Origin: Azospirillum brasilense
GTDB taxonomy: Bacteria; Pseudomonadota; Alphaproteobacteria; Azospirillales; Azospirillaceae
NCBI RefSeq assembly: GCF_008365405.1
Contig: NZ_QOKV01000015.1
Span: 62,001 to 126,000, forward strand
Length of the DNA stretch: 64,000 nt
Direction: 5' to 3'
The notes beneath the pieces were generated by a model, which made no database searches, had not been told where the DNA came from, and saw only the letters and a program-made list of their open reading frames with translations. The position numbers and the translations under genes were made by a program. Below are positions 11,538 through 19,736 of the stretch, one piece after another (position 1 is the stretch's first letter; each line of letters begins with the position of its first letter).

Positions 11538-12332
11538 ATGCCCGCGACCGTCGCCACCATACGCCGCTACCCCGTGAAGGGGTTGAGCGGCCAGGATCTT
11601 CCCGCCGTTGACCTCGTCACCGGCCAACCCCTCCCCTTTGACCGGCGCTTCGGCCTTCTGCACGGCCCGGCGGCGCTGACCCCGGATGTCGAGGGCTGGC
11701 GCCCCAACGAGGATTTCTTCACGCTCGACCGGAACGAGAAGCTGGCGCTGCTTGACTCCGAATTCGACGAGGCCACCCAGTCGCTGATCATCCGGCGCGG
11801 CGGCAAGCAGGTGTCGCGCGGGCGCCTGGACCAGCCGATGGGCCGGATGCTGGTGGAGCAGTTCTTCGCCGCCTATCTGGCGGGGGCAGCTCCCGGCCTG
11901 CCCAAGCTGGCCGAGGCCAGGAACCCGGCGCAGGGCGGCGGTTTTTCCTTCACCGACCGGGAGGAGGCCGCGGTCTCCATCCTCAATCTCGCCAGCGTGC
12001 GCGATCTGGAGGAGCGGGTGGCCAAACAGCCGGTCGACCCGCGCCGCTTCCGCGCCAACCTGATGATCGACGGGCTGGAGCCCTGGGTGGAACGCCAGTG
12101 GATCGGTGCGTTGCTGACCATCGGCGAGGTCACCCTGCGCATCTGCGACCACAAGGATTGCCGGCCCTCCAGCGAGGTCAATCCGGCGACCGGCGCGCGC
12201 GACCTCAACACGCTTCCCATTCTGGAGCGCGGTTACGACCACACGCAGTGCGGCGTCTATGCCCGGGTGGTGCATGGGGGCCGGATCGCGGTGGGCGACC
12301 CGGTGGCGCTGGCCGAAGGCCTGCCGGCCTGA
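11538..12332 (+). CDS. MOSC domain-containing protein (MOSC N-terminal beta-barrel plus MOSC)
   Basis: A 264-residue protein. The N-terminal barrel domain begins IRRYPVKGLSGQ and the MOSC domain occupies the second half, with DPRRFRANLMIDG and the sulfur-carrier segment CDHKDCRPSSEVNPATGARD, containing the conserved Cys. MOSC proteins, related to the Moco sulfurase C-terminus and to YcbX/YiiM, move sulfur or bind molybdenum cofactor to detoxify N-hydroxylated compounds. Which of these applies here is not shown. The ATG at 11538 is preferred over a TTG four codons upstream because the family begins with the xxIRRYPVK strand. Confidence 0.87.
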   Translation: MPATVATIRRYPVKGLSGQDLPAVDLVTGQPLPFDRRFGLLHGPAALTPDVEGWRPNEDFFTLDRNEKLALLDSEFDEATQSLIIRRGGKQVSRGRLDQPMGRMLVEQFFAAYLAGAAPGLPKLAEARNPAQGGGFSFTDREEAAVSILNLASVRDLEERVAKQPVDPRRFRANLMIDGLEPWVERQWIGALLTIGEVTLRICDHKDCRPSSEVNPATGARDLNTLPILERGYDHTQCGVYARVVHGGRIAVGDPVALAEGLPA

Positions 12333-12351
12333 AAAACACGCTATCCTGAAA

Positions 12352-12413
12352 TCCGTCAGGCCTGAAGCCGGCCAGCCCTGAAACCGCGAGTCGCCGGCCT
12401 CAGGACTGACGGA
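12352..12413. terminator. Long imperfect hairpin between convergent genes
   Basis: TCCGTCAG at 12352 pairs with CTGACGGA ending at 12413. Further pairing (GCCGGC on both sides) continues inside. It sits between the ends of the MOSC gene and the DUF4167 gene, so it could end transcription from both sides. There is no T-run. Confidence 0.4.
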
Positions 12414-12428
12414 CATCGGGTAGTCGTA

Positions 12429-12866
12429 TCAGGCGCTCATCGGGGTGCGTTCGTCGGCGGCGGTGTCGGACTCGTCGCCCATCTCGCCGTCGTCCTCGTC
12501 CTCCGCCGAATTGCCCACGCTGGGCTGCGGGCCGAGACCAGCGGCGCCGACGTTGCCGCGCTGGCGGTTTTCGGATTCCTGGATCTGGTTGATGATGCGG
12601 AAGTAATGCTCCGCATGCTGAAGGTAGTTTTCCGCCTGGACGCGGTCGCCGGACGAGGAGGCGTCGCGGGCCAGCGCCAGATACTTTTCATGGACCTGCC
12701 ACGCGTTGCCGCGGATGCGCACGTCCGGACCATTGCTGTCGAAGGTCTGGTGACGCAGCGGAACGTTCTGCCGACGGCTGCCACCGCCGCCGCCGCCGCC
12801 ACCTCCGCCACCACCGCCGCCGTTGCCACGACCGCGCGAGCGCCTGGAGTTCGGTCCTTGTCTCAT
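12429..12866 (-). CDS. DUF4167 domain-containing protein with polyglycine tract
   Basis: A 145-residue protein conserved in Alphaproteobacteria, function unknown. The DUF4167 core is visible as SNGPDVRIRGNAWQVHEKYL, then LARDASSSGDRVQAENYLQH and AEHYFRI. Before it the N-terminus is Arg-rich (RQGPNSRRSRGRG), followed by a run of about 14 glycines, which resembles an RGG-type RNA-binding segment. The C-terminus is acidic. The start MRQGPNSRR at 12866 is the family start; upstream codons in frame are not conserved-looking. Not linked functionally to its neighbours, although it often sits near prmC and prfA in this class. Confidence 0.85.
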   Translation of the reverse strand: MRQGPNSRRSRGRGNGGGGGGGGGGGGGGSRRQNVPLRHQTFDSNGPDVRIRGNAWQVHEKYLALARDASSSGDRVQAENYLQHAEHYFRIINQIQESENRQRGNVGAAGLGPQPSVGNSAEDEDDGEMGDESDTAADERTPMSA

Positions 12867-13153
12867 TTGGCTCTTATGGCCCCATGTAAGAGAAGTGCAA
12901 TCCCGCGAACGCCCTGGCTGACCATCCGGTCGCCGGGCCCGCCGCGGAACCAACCGCGGATGGGTCGCAGGGATCAAATCGACGCGCCCAACCGATCAAC
13001 CGGTCTGCCTTCTCGGACGTCCGCCCAACCGCGCGGGGTTTCCGGAGGTCATGGGTACGCCCTGGGATGATCGTCCCCGGGCCATCGTCGTCCTTGCACC
13101 CTACTGGGGACCGCGCGTCAATCCAACCTTTTTTTTGGGGGGATGGGGCGAAA

Positions 13154-14008
13154 TCACGACCGCTTCCACCCCAGGACGCAGCGGTCCACGCCGCCCAGAT
13201 CCCGGAAGACGCCCGCCGGCTCCAGTCCCGCGGCGACCAGCAGCCCGGCCACGTCCGCCGCCTGCCCCTGCCCGACCTCTAACCCGGCCAGACCGCCCGG
13301 CTGGAGCAGACCCGGCGTCTGAGCGGCGATGATCCGGTAGGCGTCCAGCCCATCGGCGCCGCCGTCCAGCGCGCGCAGCGGGTCGTGTTCCCGCACCTCC
13401 GGATCGAGCGCGGCGATGTCGGCGCTGGGGATGTAGGGGGGGTTGGAGACGATGACGGCGAACCGTTCGTCCAGCCAGGCGCCCCAGTTGCCGGTCTGGA
13501 AGCGCGCCCGCTCCGCCAGCCCGTTGCGCGCCGCGTTTTCCGTGGCGGCGGCCACCGCGCCGGGGCTGAGATCGACGCCGAGGCCGCTGGCGTTGGGCAA
13601 CTCCGCGAGCAGGGCGAGCAGGATGCAGCCGGTGCCGGTGCCGAGGTCGAGCAGCCGCAGCGGGGCGGTCCGGTCGGGCAGGGCCTTCAGCACCGCCTCG
13701 ACCAGCGTCTCGGTGTCGGGACGGGGTTCGAGGGTGTCCGGGTTGAGGGCGAGGTCGATCGTCCAGAACTCGCGATGGCCGAGGATGCGCCCCACCGGCT
13801 CCCGCGCCGCCCGCCGCTCGATCAGGGCGAGGACCCGGGCCGCGTCGGGCTCCGGGACGGGGTCGTTGGCCCGGGTGAACAGGTCGTGGCGGGTGACGCC
13901 CAGCGCGTGTTCGACGAGAAGGCGCGCGTCGAGGTCGGGAGTGTCCACCCCGGCTTCACGCAGGCGCGCCTCGGCGGTGCGGCGGAGTTGGTGAAGCGTG
14001 ATGGTCAT
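13154..14008 (-). CDS. prmC: Peptide chain release factor N5-glutamine methyltransferase PrmC
   Basis: A 284-residue SAM-dependent enzyme that methylates the Gln of the GGQ motif in release factors RF1 and RF2. The helical N-terminal domain is followed by a Rossmann methyltransferase with LDLGTGTGCI (SAM binding) near residue 120 and the catalytic NPPYIP near 190. Its substrate gene prfA lies just downstream of the intervening DUF559 insertion region on the same strand, the usual prfA-prmC pairing, here split by a gene on the opposite strand with flanking repeats. The ATG at 14008 directly abuts repeat copy B. Confidence 0.95.
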   Translation of the reverse strand: MTITLHQLRRTAEARLREAGVDTPDLDARLLVEHALGVTRHDLFTRANDPVPEPDAARVLALIERRAAREPVGRILGHREFWTIDLALNPDTLEPRPDTETLVEAVLKALPDRTAPLRLLDLGTGTGCILLALLAELPNASGLGVDLSPGAVAAATENAARNGLAERARFQTGNWGAWLDERFAVIVSNPPYIPSADIAALDPEVREHDPLRALDGGADGLDAYRIIAAQTPGLLQPGGLAGLEVGQGQAADVAGLLVAAGLEPAGVFRDLGGVDRCVLGWKRS

Positions 14009-14009
14009 G

Positions 14010-14111
14010 GCCCCCTCCCCAGCCCTCCCCCGCCGTTGGCGGTGGAGGGAGCTTGAACGCTGCGTCGCTTTGTTCCCTCCACCGCGCAGCGGGGGAGGGT
14101 TAGGGAGGGGG
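14010..14111. repeat. Dispersed palindromic repeat, full unit (copy B)
   Basis: About 102 bp immediately upstream of prmC: GCCCCCTCCCC and the stem CCCTCCCCCGCC / GGCGGTGGAGGG, a centre of about 23 nt, then CCCTCCACCGC / GCGGGGGAGGG and TTAGGGAGGGGGC. The outer ends and stems match copies A and D, but the centre differs. It replaces the expected upstream leader of prmC and bounds one side of the DUF559 gene. Confidence 0.85.
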
Positions 14112-14127
14112 CGAGAGGTTGCCCGCC

Positions 14128-14508
14128 ATGCCCCGCATCAAGGAAGACACGCGCGCCCGCGCCCGAACCATGCGCCATGTTCCGACCGACGCGGAGCGCA
14201 AGCTTTGGGCGATTGTGCGGCGTCAGATCAGTGGATGGTACTTTCGGCGTCAGCACCCGATCCCTCCCTACATCGCGGACTTCGCCTGCGTCGAAGCGCG
14301 GCTGGTGGTTGAGGCGGACGGCGGCCAGCACGCCGACTGCGCCTACGACTCCGCCTGGGACGAGCATCTTCGGCACCATGGCTGGCGGGTCCTGCGCTTC
14401 TGGAACAACGACGTGCTGAACAACGCGGAGGGCGTGGCGCGCATGATCGGCGACGCGCTCGGCCCCCTCCCCGACCCTCCCCCGCCGTTGGCGGTGAAGG
14501 GGGAATAG
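14128..14508 (+). CDS. DUF559 domain protein (Vsr-like endonuclease fold)
   Basis: A 126-residue protein of the DUF559 family, related in fold to very-short-patch-repair and PD-(D/E)XK nucleases. Family features in order: RTMRHVPTDAERKLWAIVR, then FRRQHPIPPYIADFACVEAR and VVEADGGQHADCAYDSAWDE, where Asp, Glu and Gln residues form the probable catalytic core, then WRVLRFWNNDVLNNAEGV. The final residues GPLPDPPPPLAVKGE are encoded by repeat copy C, and copy B lies just upstream, so the gene is bracketed by the genome's palindromic repeat. It runs opposite to prmC and prfA, consistent with insertion between them. No nuclease activity is shown. Confidence 0.85.
   Translation: MPRIKEDTRARARTMRHVPTDAERKLWAIVRRQISGWYFRRQHPIPPYIADFACVEARLVVEADGGQHADCAYDSAWDEHLRHHGWRVLRFWNNDVLNNAEGVARMIGDALGPLPDPPPPLAVKGE
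14462..14503. repeat. Dispersed palindromic repeat, half unit (copy C)
   Basis: GCCCCCTCCCC, GACCCTCCCCCGCC, a GTT loop, then GGCGGTGAAGGGGG: the left half of the full unit. It overlaps the last codons of the DUF559 gene, which therefore end in a Pro-rich tail coded by the repeat. Confidence 0.8.
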
Positions 14509-14520
14509 ACAACCCACCGC

Positions 14521-15594
14521 TTATTGCAGCTCCGACAGCCGCGCCGCCTCGTCCTCGGCCGTCAGGGCGTCGATCAGCTCGTCCAGCGCCTCGCCGGCCA
14601 TCACCTTCTCGATCTTGTAGAGCGTCAGGTTGATGCGGTGGTCGGTCACGCGCCCTTGCGGGAAGTTGTAGGTGCGGATGCGCTCTGACCGGTCGCCGGA
14701 GCCCACCTGGCTCTTGCGGTCGGCGGCGCGGGCCTTGTCCTTCTCCGCACGCTCCCGCTCGTAGAGGCGGGCGCGCAGCACCTTCAGGGCCTTGGCCTTG
14801 TTCTTGTGCTGGCTCTTCTCGTCCTGCTGGCTGACGACGAGGCCGGTCGGCAAGTGGGTGATGCGCACCGCGCTGTCCGTCGTGTTCACCGACTGGCCGC
14901 CGGGACCGCTGGAGCGGAACACGTCGATGCGCAGGTCCTTCTCGTCGATGTGGATGTCCACCTCCTCCGCCTCCGGCAGCACCGCGACGGTCGCGGCGGA
15001 GGTGTGGATGCGCCCCTGCGTCTCGGTCGCCGGCACCCGCTGCACGCGGTGGACGCCCGACTCGAACTTCAGCCGGGCGAAGACGTTGCGGCCGGTGATG
15101 TTGGCGATGGCCTCCTTGTAGCCGCCGATGCCGGTCTCGCTGACCTCCATCGTCTCGAAGCGCCAGCCCTGGAGCCCGGCGTAGCGGCGGTACATCTCGA
15201 ACAGCTCCGCGGCGAACAGGGCCGCCTCGTCGCCGCCGGTGCCGGCGCGCACCTCCAGAATGGCGTTCTTCTCGTCCGCCTCGTCCTTGGGCAGCAGGGA
15301 AATCTGCACCCGGCGCTCCAGGGCGGGGATGCGGCGGGTGAGGTCGGCGAACTCCTCCTCGGCCAGCGCCTTCATGTCGGCGTCGCCCGCCGGGTCGGCG
15401 ATCATACCGGCGAGGTCGGCCGCCTCGGCCTTCGCCTTCTTCAGCTCTCCGATGGCCTCGGCCACCGGGGTCAGGTCGGCGTATTCCTTCGACAGCCGGG
15501 CGAAGTCCGCCGGGTCCACCGTCCCCGCCGCCATCGCGTCCCGCAGCTCGTCATGGCGGGCCACGACCCTATTGAACTTCTCGTCCAGGCTCAC
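14521..15594 (-). CDS. prfA: Peptide chain release factor 1
   Basis: A 357-residue class I release factor that recognises UAA and UAG in the ribosomal A site and triggers peptide hydrolysis. The GGQ catalytic motif (SGPGGQSVN) is near residue 230 and the anticodon-like recognition domain precedes it; HRVQRVPATETQGRIHTSA is typical. The start is GTG at 15594 with AAGGA nine bases upstream, lying within the 3' end of hemA (26-nt overlap), so the two are translationally linked. This hemA-prfA order is common in bacteria. Confidence 0.96.
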   Translation of the reverse strand: MSLDEKFNRVVARHDELRDAMAAGTVDPADFARLSKEYADLTPVAEAIGELKKAKAEAADLAGMIADPAGDADMKALAEEEFADLTRRIPALERRVQISLLPKDEADEKNAILEVRAGTGGDEAALFAAELFEMYRRYAGLQGWRFETMEVSETGIGGYKEAIANITGRNVFARLKFESGVHRVQRVPATETQGRIHTSAATVAVLPEAEEVDIHIDEKDLRIDVFRSSGPGGQSVNTTDSAVRITHLPTGLVVSQQDEKSQHKNKAKALKVLRARLYERERAEKDKARAADRKSQVGSGDRSERIRTYNFPQGRVTDHRINLTLYKIEKVMAGEALDELIDALTAEDEAARLSELQ

Positions 15595-16882
15595 GTCGCT
15601 CGTCCTTATCCAAATCGCTCCCGGCGGGCTCGTCCAGCCGGAACAGCCGGAACAGCAGCCGTTCCGCCGCCGCCCGCTCCGCCAGCCCGGCCCCGTCCGG
15701 GTCCGCCGCCATGGCGCGCAACGCCTCCGACGGGCCGTGCAGCAGCCGGTTGACCAGAAGCCGCGTCGCCGACGCCGCGTCCAGTCCCCGCTGCTCGTCC
15801 AGCAGGCGCCGCCGCTCCGTCTCGAAATGCGTCCGCAGGGCCGCCACGGCGGGCACCGCGGCGCGCTCGGCCCGGTGGCGGGCGAAGGCCGCCAGGGCCT
15901 CGTCCACGATGCTCCAGGCCGCCTGGGTCGCCGCCTCGCGCCCCACCCGTCCCTGCAGCGCCACGCGCTCCAGGTCGGCGAGGTCGTAGACGAAGGCCTC
16001 GTCCAGCCCGGCGACGTCCGGATCGACGTCGGCGGGGATCGCCGCGTCCACCACGAACACCGGGCGCCGGCGGCGGCGCTTCAACGCCGCCCCCAACTGC
16101 GGTGCGGAGAGGATATAGCGCCCCAGACCCGCCGCGGTCACCACGATATCCGCGCTGGTCAGCGCCGAATCGAGATCGGCCCAGGGCGCGAAGTGGCTGT
16201 CCATGCGCCGCGCCGCCGCTTCGGCCCGGCGATCCACCGGGGCGGCGACGGTCAGCCGCCCCAGCCCGGCCTCGCGCAGGCCCTCCAGCACCAGGGCGCC
16301 CATGTCGCCCAGCCCCATCAGCAGGCCGGTGCAGCGCTTCAGGTCGCCGTGCAGGTCGCGCGCCACCTGGACCGCCGCGGCGACCAGCGAGGTGGCGCCC
16401 TCGGCGATGGGCGTCTCGCGGCGCACCCGCTTGGCGGCGCCGTAGGCGGCCTGGAGAAGCCCTTCCAGCTCCGGCCCGGTCAGCCCGGCGGCGGCGGCGT
16501 GGCGGTGGGCGGCCTTGACCTGCCCCAGGATGTGCGGCTCACCAATGATCTGGCTGTCGAGCGAACAGGCGACGGCGAAAACATGGCGCACCGCCGCCGG
16601 CCCGGTCAGGGTGTAGAGCTGCCCGGCGAGGTCGGGCTCGCCCAGCCCCACCCGTTCCGCCATGATCCTGGCGATGATCAGCGCCGCCTCGTTCGGGCGC
16701 TCGTGGACCGCCTGGACCTCGACCCGATCGCAGGTGCTGAGCCACATCGCCTGGGTGATGCCGGCGGCGTTCAGCCGCTCCAGCATCGCCGGAACCTCCG
16801 CCTCCTCCGTCGTCAGACGGTCGCGGATCGCGCCGGAGCAGGACCGGTGGCTGGCGCCGATGACGAAGTAGGAAGCGGTCAC
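15569..16882 (-). CDS. hemA: Glutamyl-tRNA reductase (divergent)
   Basis: A 437-residue NADPH enzyme reducing glutamyl-tRNA to glutamate-1-semialdehyde, the first step of C5 tetrapyrrole synthesis. The catalytic Cys is in LSTCDRVEV and falls at residue 51 if the GTG at 16882 is the start, close to Cys50 of the E. coli enzyme; a GTG at 16915 would add 11 residues. GEPHILGQVKAAHRHA (NADPH/substrate region) and DAAIPADVDPDV are present. The usual Asn after the Cys is Asp, and the N-terminal GLNHxTAPV motif is altered to GASHRSCSG, so the protein is divergent. Alphaproteobacteria commonly use ALA synthase, so a C5-pathway gene is notable. Confidence 0.85.
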   Translation of the reverse strand: MTASYFVIGASHRSCSGAIRDRLTTEEAEVPAMLERLNAAGITQAMWLSTCDRVEVQAVHERPNEAALIIARIMAERVGLGEPDLAGQLYTLTGPAAVRHVFAVACSLDSQIIGEPHILGQVKAAHRHAAAAGLTGPELEGLLQAAYGAAKRVRRETPIAEGATSLVAAAVQVARDLHGDLKRCTGLLMGLGDMGALVLEGLREAGLGRLTVAAPVDRRAEAAARRMDSHFAPWADLDSALTSADIVVTAAGLGRYILSAPQLGAALKRRRRRPVFVVDAAIPADVDPDVAGLDEAFVYDLADLERVALQGRVGREAATQAAWSIVDEALAAFARHRAERAAVPAVAALRTHFETERRRLLDEQRGLDAASATRLLVNRLLHGPSEALRAMAADPDGAGLAERAAAERLLFRLFRLDEPAGSDLDKDERREPGREVQ

Positions 16883-16995
16883 TCTGACTCTGGCCCAGGC
16901 CGCGGCACGGCCCACAAGAATGATAGGATTGCCGCGGATTTAAGCACGGATGGCACGGAGCGTCCTTAACTCAATTTCCGCCCGCGCCGCTTCCG

Positions 16996-18147
16996 TCACT
17001 CGGCGGCGTTTTCCGCCGCTTTTTCCGCCGCCTTGGCCGACTCGATCTTGGCAGACTCGATCTCGGCGGCCTTCTTCTCGACCAGCCCGACGAGATGGTC
17101 GACGATGTTCTGGTCCTTCAGCCGATGGTCGGTGACCCCGGACAGATAGACCTGATGGGTGTTGTTGCCGCCGCCGGTCAGGCCGATGTCGGTCTCGCGC
17201 GCCTCGCCGGGGCCGTTGACCACGCAGCCGATGACCGACAGGGTCAGCGGCGTGGTGATGTGGGCCAGCCGCGCCTCCAGCGTCTCCACCGTCTTGATGA
17301 CGTTGAAGTTCTGCCGCGCGCAGCTCGGGCAGGAGATGACCGTGACGCCGCGCCGCCGCAGGCCCAGCGACTTCAGCATCTCGTAGCCGACCTGGACCTC
17401 CTCCGCCGGCTCGGCCGACAGGGACACGCGGATGGTGTCGCCGATGCCCGACCACAGCAGCATGCCGAGCCCGATGGACGACTTCACCGTCCCGGCGCGC
17501 AGGCCGCCGGCCTCGGTGATGCCGATGTGCAGCGGATAGTCGCAGGCCTCGGCCAGCCCCTGGTAAGCGGCGACGGCCAGGAACACGTCGGACGCCTTCA
17601 CCGAGATCTTGAACTCGGTGAAATCATGGTCCTCCAGGATCTTGGCGTGGTTCAGGGCGCTCTCGACCAGCGCCTCCGGGCAGGGCTCGCCGTACTTCTC
17701 CAGCAGGTCCTGCTCCAGCGAGCCGGCGTTGACGCCGATGCGCATGGAGCAGCCATAGTCCTTGGCCGCCTTCACCACCTCGCGCACCCGCTCGGCCGAA
17801 CCGATGTTGCCGGGGTTGATGCGCAGGCAGGCCGCCCCGCTCTGCGCCGCCTCGATGGCGCGCTTGTAGTGGAAATGGATGTCGGCGACGATCGGCACCG
17901 ACACCTGCGGCACGATCTGCTTCAGCGCCAGCGCCGATTCCTGGTCGGGGCAGGAGACGCGCACGATGTCGGCGCCCACCCGCTCCGCCGCCTGAATCTG
18001 CGCCACCGTCGCGGCAACGTCGGCGGTCGGCGTGTTGGTCATCGTCTGCACCGAGATCGGCGCGTCGCCGCCGACGAGCACGTTGCCCACCCGGATCTGG
18101 CGGGACTTGCGGCGATGGATCTGGCGGTAGGCGCGCACGCTGCTCAT
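16996..18147 (-). CDS. ispG: 4-hydroxy-3-methylbut-2-enyl diphosphate synthase (flavodoxin-dependent)
   Basis: A 383-residue [4Fe-4S] enzyme of the MEP isoprenoid pathway, converting MEcPP to HMBPP. The TIM-barrel half begins after VGNVLVGGDAPISVQTMTNT. The C-terminal half carries the cluster cysteines in VISCPSCARQNFN and VIGCVVNGPGEARETDIG. The last 25 residues are an Ala/Glu/Lys-rich tail. Preceded on the same strand by the RodZ-like gene with 118 nt between them, an arrangement (rodZ-ispG) also seen in many other proteobacteria. Confidence 0.97.
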   Translation of the reverse strand: MSSVRAYRQIHRRKSRQIRVGNVLVGGDAPISVQTMTNTPTADVAATVAQIQAAERVGADIVRVSCPDQESALALKQIVPQVSVPIVADIHFHYKRAIEAAQSGAACLRINPGNIGSAERVREVVKAAKDYGCSMRIGVNAGSLEQDLLEKYGEPCPEALVESALNHAKILEDHDFTEFKISVKASDVFLAVAAYQGLAEACDYPLHIGITEAGGLRAGTVKSSIGLGMLLWSGIGDTIRVSLSAEPAEEVQVGYEMLKSLGLRRRGVTVISCPSCARQNFNVIKTVETLEARLAHITTPLTLSVIGCVVNGPGEARETDIGLTGGGNNTHQVYLSGVTDHRLKDQNIVDHLVGLVEKKAAEIESAKIESAKAAEKAAENAAE

Positions 18148-18265
18148 GGGCTGTGGCCTCGGGGCATGAATCGGGTCCGGCGCGTCTTATAGCGCAGCCG
18201 GCGTCACGCCTGAAGTGCGGTCCGCCGCGCCGGATTCAAGGGAAAAAGCCGTGAATGCCCCGTCT

Positions 18266-19558
18266 TCAAGGGGCGGGGGCCGCGCCGCGCAGGGTCGGGG
18301 CGTGCTGGTCCAGCGACACGTCGCGCAGCACCTGCCCGACCGCCCCCATCGGCGCGCCGTCCACCCCGTCGGTGACCACCACCAGCCCGCCGGCGTTGCC
18401 GGTGCGCACGCGGATGCCCGAACGGTCGGGCACGCGGTAGACGTCGCCCGGCTTCAGCACGCGGGTGAAGATGATCTCGCCGCTGTTGTCGCGCACCTGG
18501 ATCCAGCTGTCCTGCGTGGCGCGGAGCTGGATGCGCGAGGCCGCGTTCTGCGTGCCGTAGACCTTCGACGGCAGCGCCCCGTCCGCGGCGGGCGGAGGCG
18601 CCGCGGGGGCGGCGGGCGGCAGGCTGGCGATGGCCGGGGCGGCGGGGGTGAGCGGGGTCGGCTCCTGCGCGGCGCCTTCGGACTCGTCGTCCTCGGCCGG
18701 GGGCGGCGGGACGTTCACCATGGCCGACGGCGCGGCGGCCGGAGCGGGAGCCGGGGCCGCCGTGGGAGCGTTCGGCTTGGCGGGAGCGGCCGGTGCCGGC
18801 TGGGCGACCACCGCCGCAGGGGCCGGGGCGGGCTTCGCCGGAGCCGAAGAGACGGGGGCCGGGGCGGTCGGGGCCGGAGCGGCGGGAGCCGGGGCCACCG
18901 GAGCGGGCACCGCCGTGGACGCTCCACCGGCCGCAGGCGGGGCGGCCACCGGAGGCGCGGACGGAGCCTCCGCCATCACGGTCGGGACGGACGCCGGAGC
19001 GGCGGGCGACTCGACCGGCACCGACGCGGTTTGCCCGCCGCTGTTCTGGCTGGCGTTGAAGGGCAGCGTGTCGAGGAGCGAGACCAGCCGGTCGGGCAGG
19101 GTCGGGACCAGATCGACCATCGACCGGTCGGTCGCCGACAGATAGTACCAGCCGCCATAGACGATCCCCGCCAGCACCATCGTGCCGAGCAGGACCGTGC
19201 CGCCGGGAATGCGGCCTTCCGGCGCCGGGGTCGGGAAATAGAGCTGCTGGCTGCGCGTGCGGCCCGCCGCCTCGTCCTTGTAGCGGGTGAGGATGGTGTC
19301 CGGGTCGAGTCCCAGGCATTCCGCGTAGGAGCGCAGGAAGCCGGCGGCGTAGGTGGTGCCCGGCAGGTCCTCGAACCGGCCCGCCTCGATGGCCTGCAGG
19401 TAGGGATAGCGGATGCGCAGCATCGTCGCGACCTCGCGCAGGTCGTAGCCGAGGCTCTCGCGCGTCTCGCGCAGGGTGTCGGACACGCTGGGGCCGGTCT
19501 GCGCCGGGCCGTCCTGCGCGGGGTCGTAGGAACCGAAAACCTTGCGCTTGCCCATCAT
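18266..19558 (-). CDS. rodZ: RodZ-like protein: helix-turn-helix, membrane helix, Pro/Ala linker, DUF4115
   Basis: A 430-residue bitopic protein. A cytoplasmic Xre-like HTH domain lies at about residues 25-90 (LRETRESLGYDLREVATMLR, then YLQAIEAGRFEDLPG), a transmembrane segment at about 122-142, a roughly 170-residue Pro/Ala-rich linker, and a C-terminal DUF4115 domain (QLRATQDSWIQVRDNSGEII, then VLKPGDVYRVPD). RodZ links MreB to the cell-wall elongation machinery. The domain order fits; whether it acts in shape control in this spirillum is inferred. The linker length is likely variable. Start could be either of two adjacent ATGs. Confidence 0.85.
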   Translation of the reverse strand: MMGKRKVFGSYDPAQDGPAQTGPSVSDTLRETRESLGYDLREVATMLRIRYPYLQAIEAGRFEDLPGTTYAAGFLRSYAECLGLDPDTILTRYKDEAAGRTRSQQLYFPTPAPEGRIPGGTVLLGTMVLAGIVYGGWYYLSATDRSMVDLVPTLPDRLVSLLDTLPFNASQNSGGQTASVPVESPAAPASVPTVMAEAPSAPPVAAPPAAGGASTAVPAPVAPAPAAPAPTAPAPVSSAPAKPAPAPAAVVAQPAPAAPAKPNAPTAAPAPAPAAAPSAMVNVPPPPAEDDESEGAAQEPTPLTPAAPAIASLPPAAPAAPPPAADGALPSKVYGTQNAASRIQLRATQDSWIQVRDNSGEIIFTRVLKPGDVYRVPDRSGIRVRTGNAGGLVVVTDGVDGAPMGAVGQVLRDVSLDQHAPTLRGAAPAP

Positions 19559-19736
19559 CTCAACCGTACCGTCGCCTCGGATGACTTATGGTCGCACCCC
19601 CGGCATGGGTACGCCAGCCGCGCGGTCGGCGCAACCGGGAACGACCGTGATCCTGCCATCTTGTATACGCCCTTCGTCCGGACCGCTGTAACAAAACGCC
19701 GATACCGGGGATGATTCCGGAACGGTCGGCGCGGCC

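Noticed and set aside
12780..12835. CRISPR or minisatellite
   Set aside because: The GCC triplet run is the polyglycine coding tract of the DUF4167 gene.
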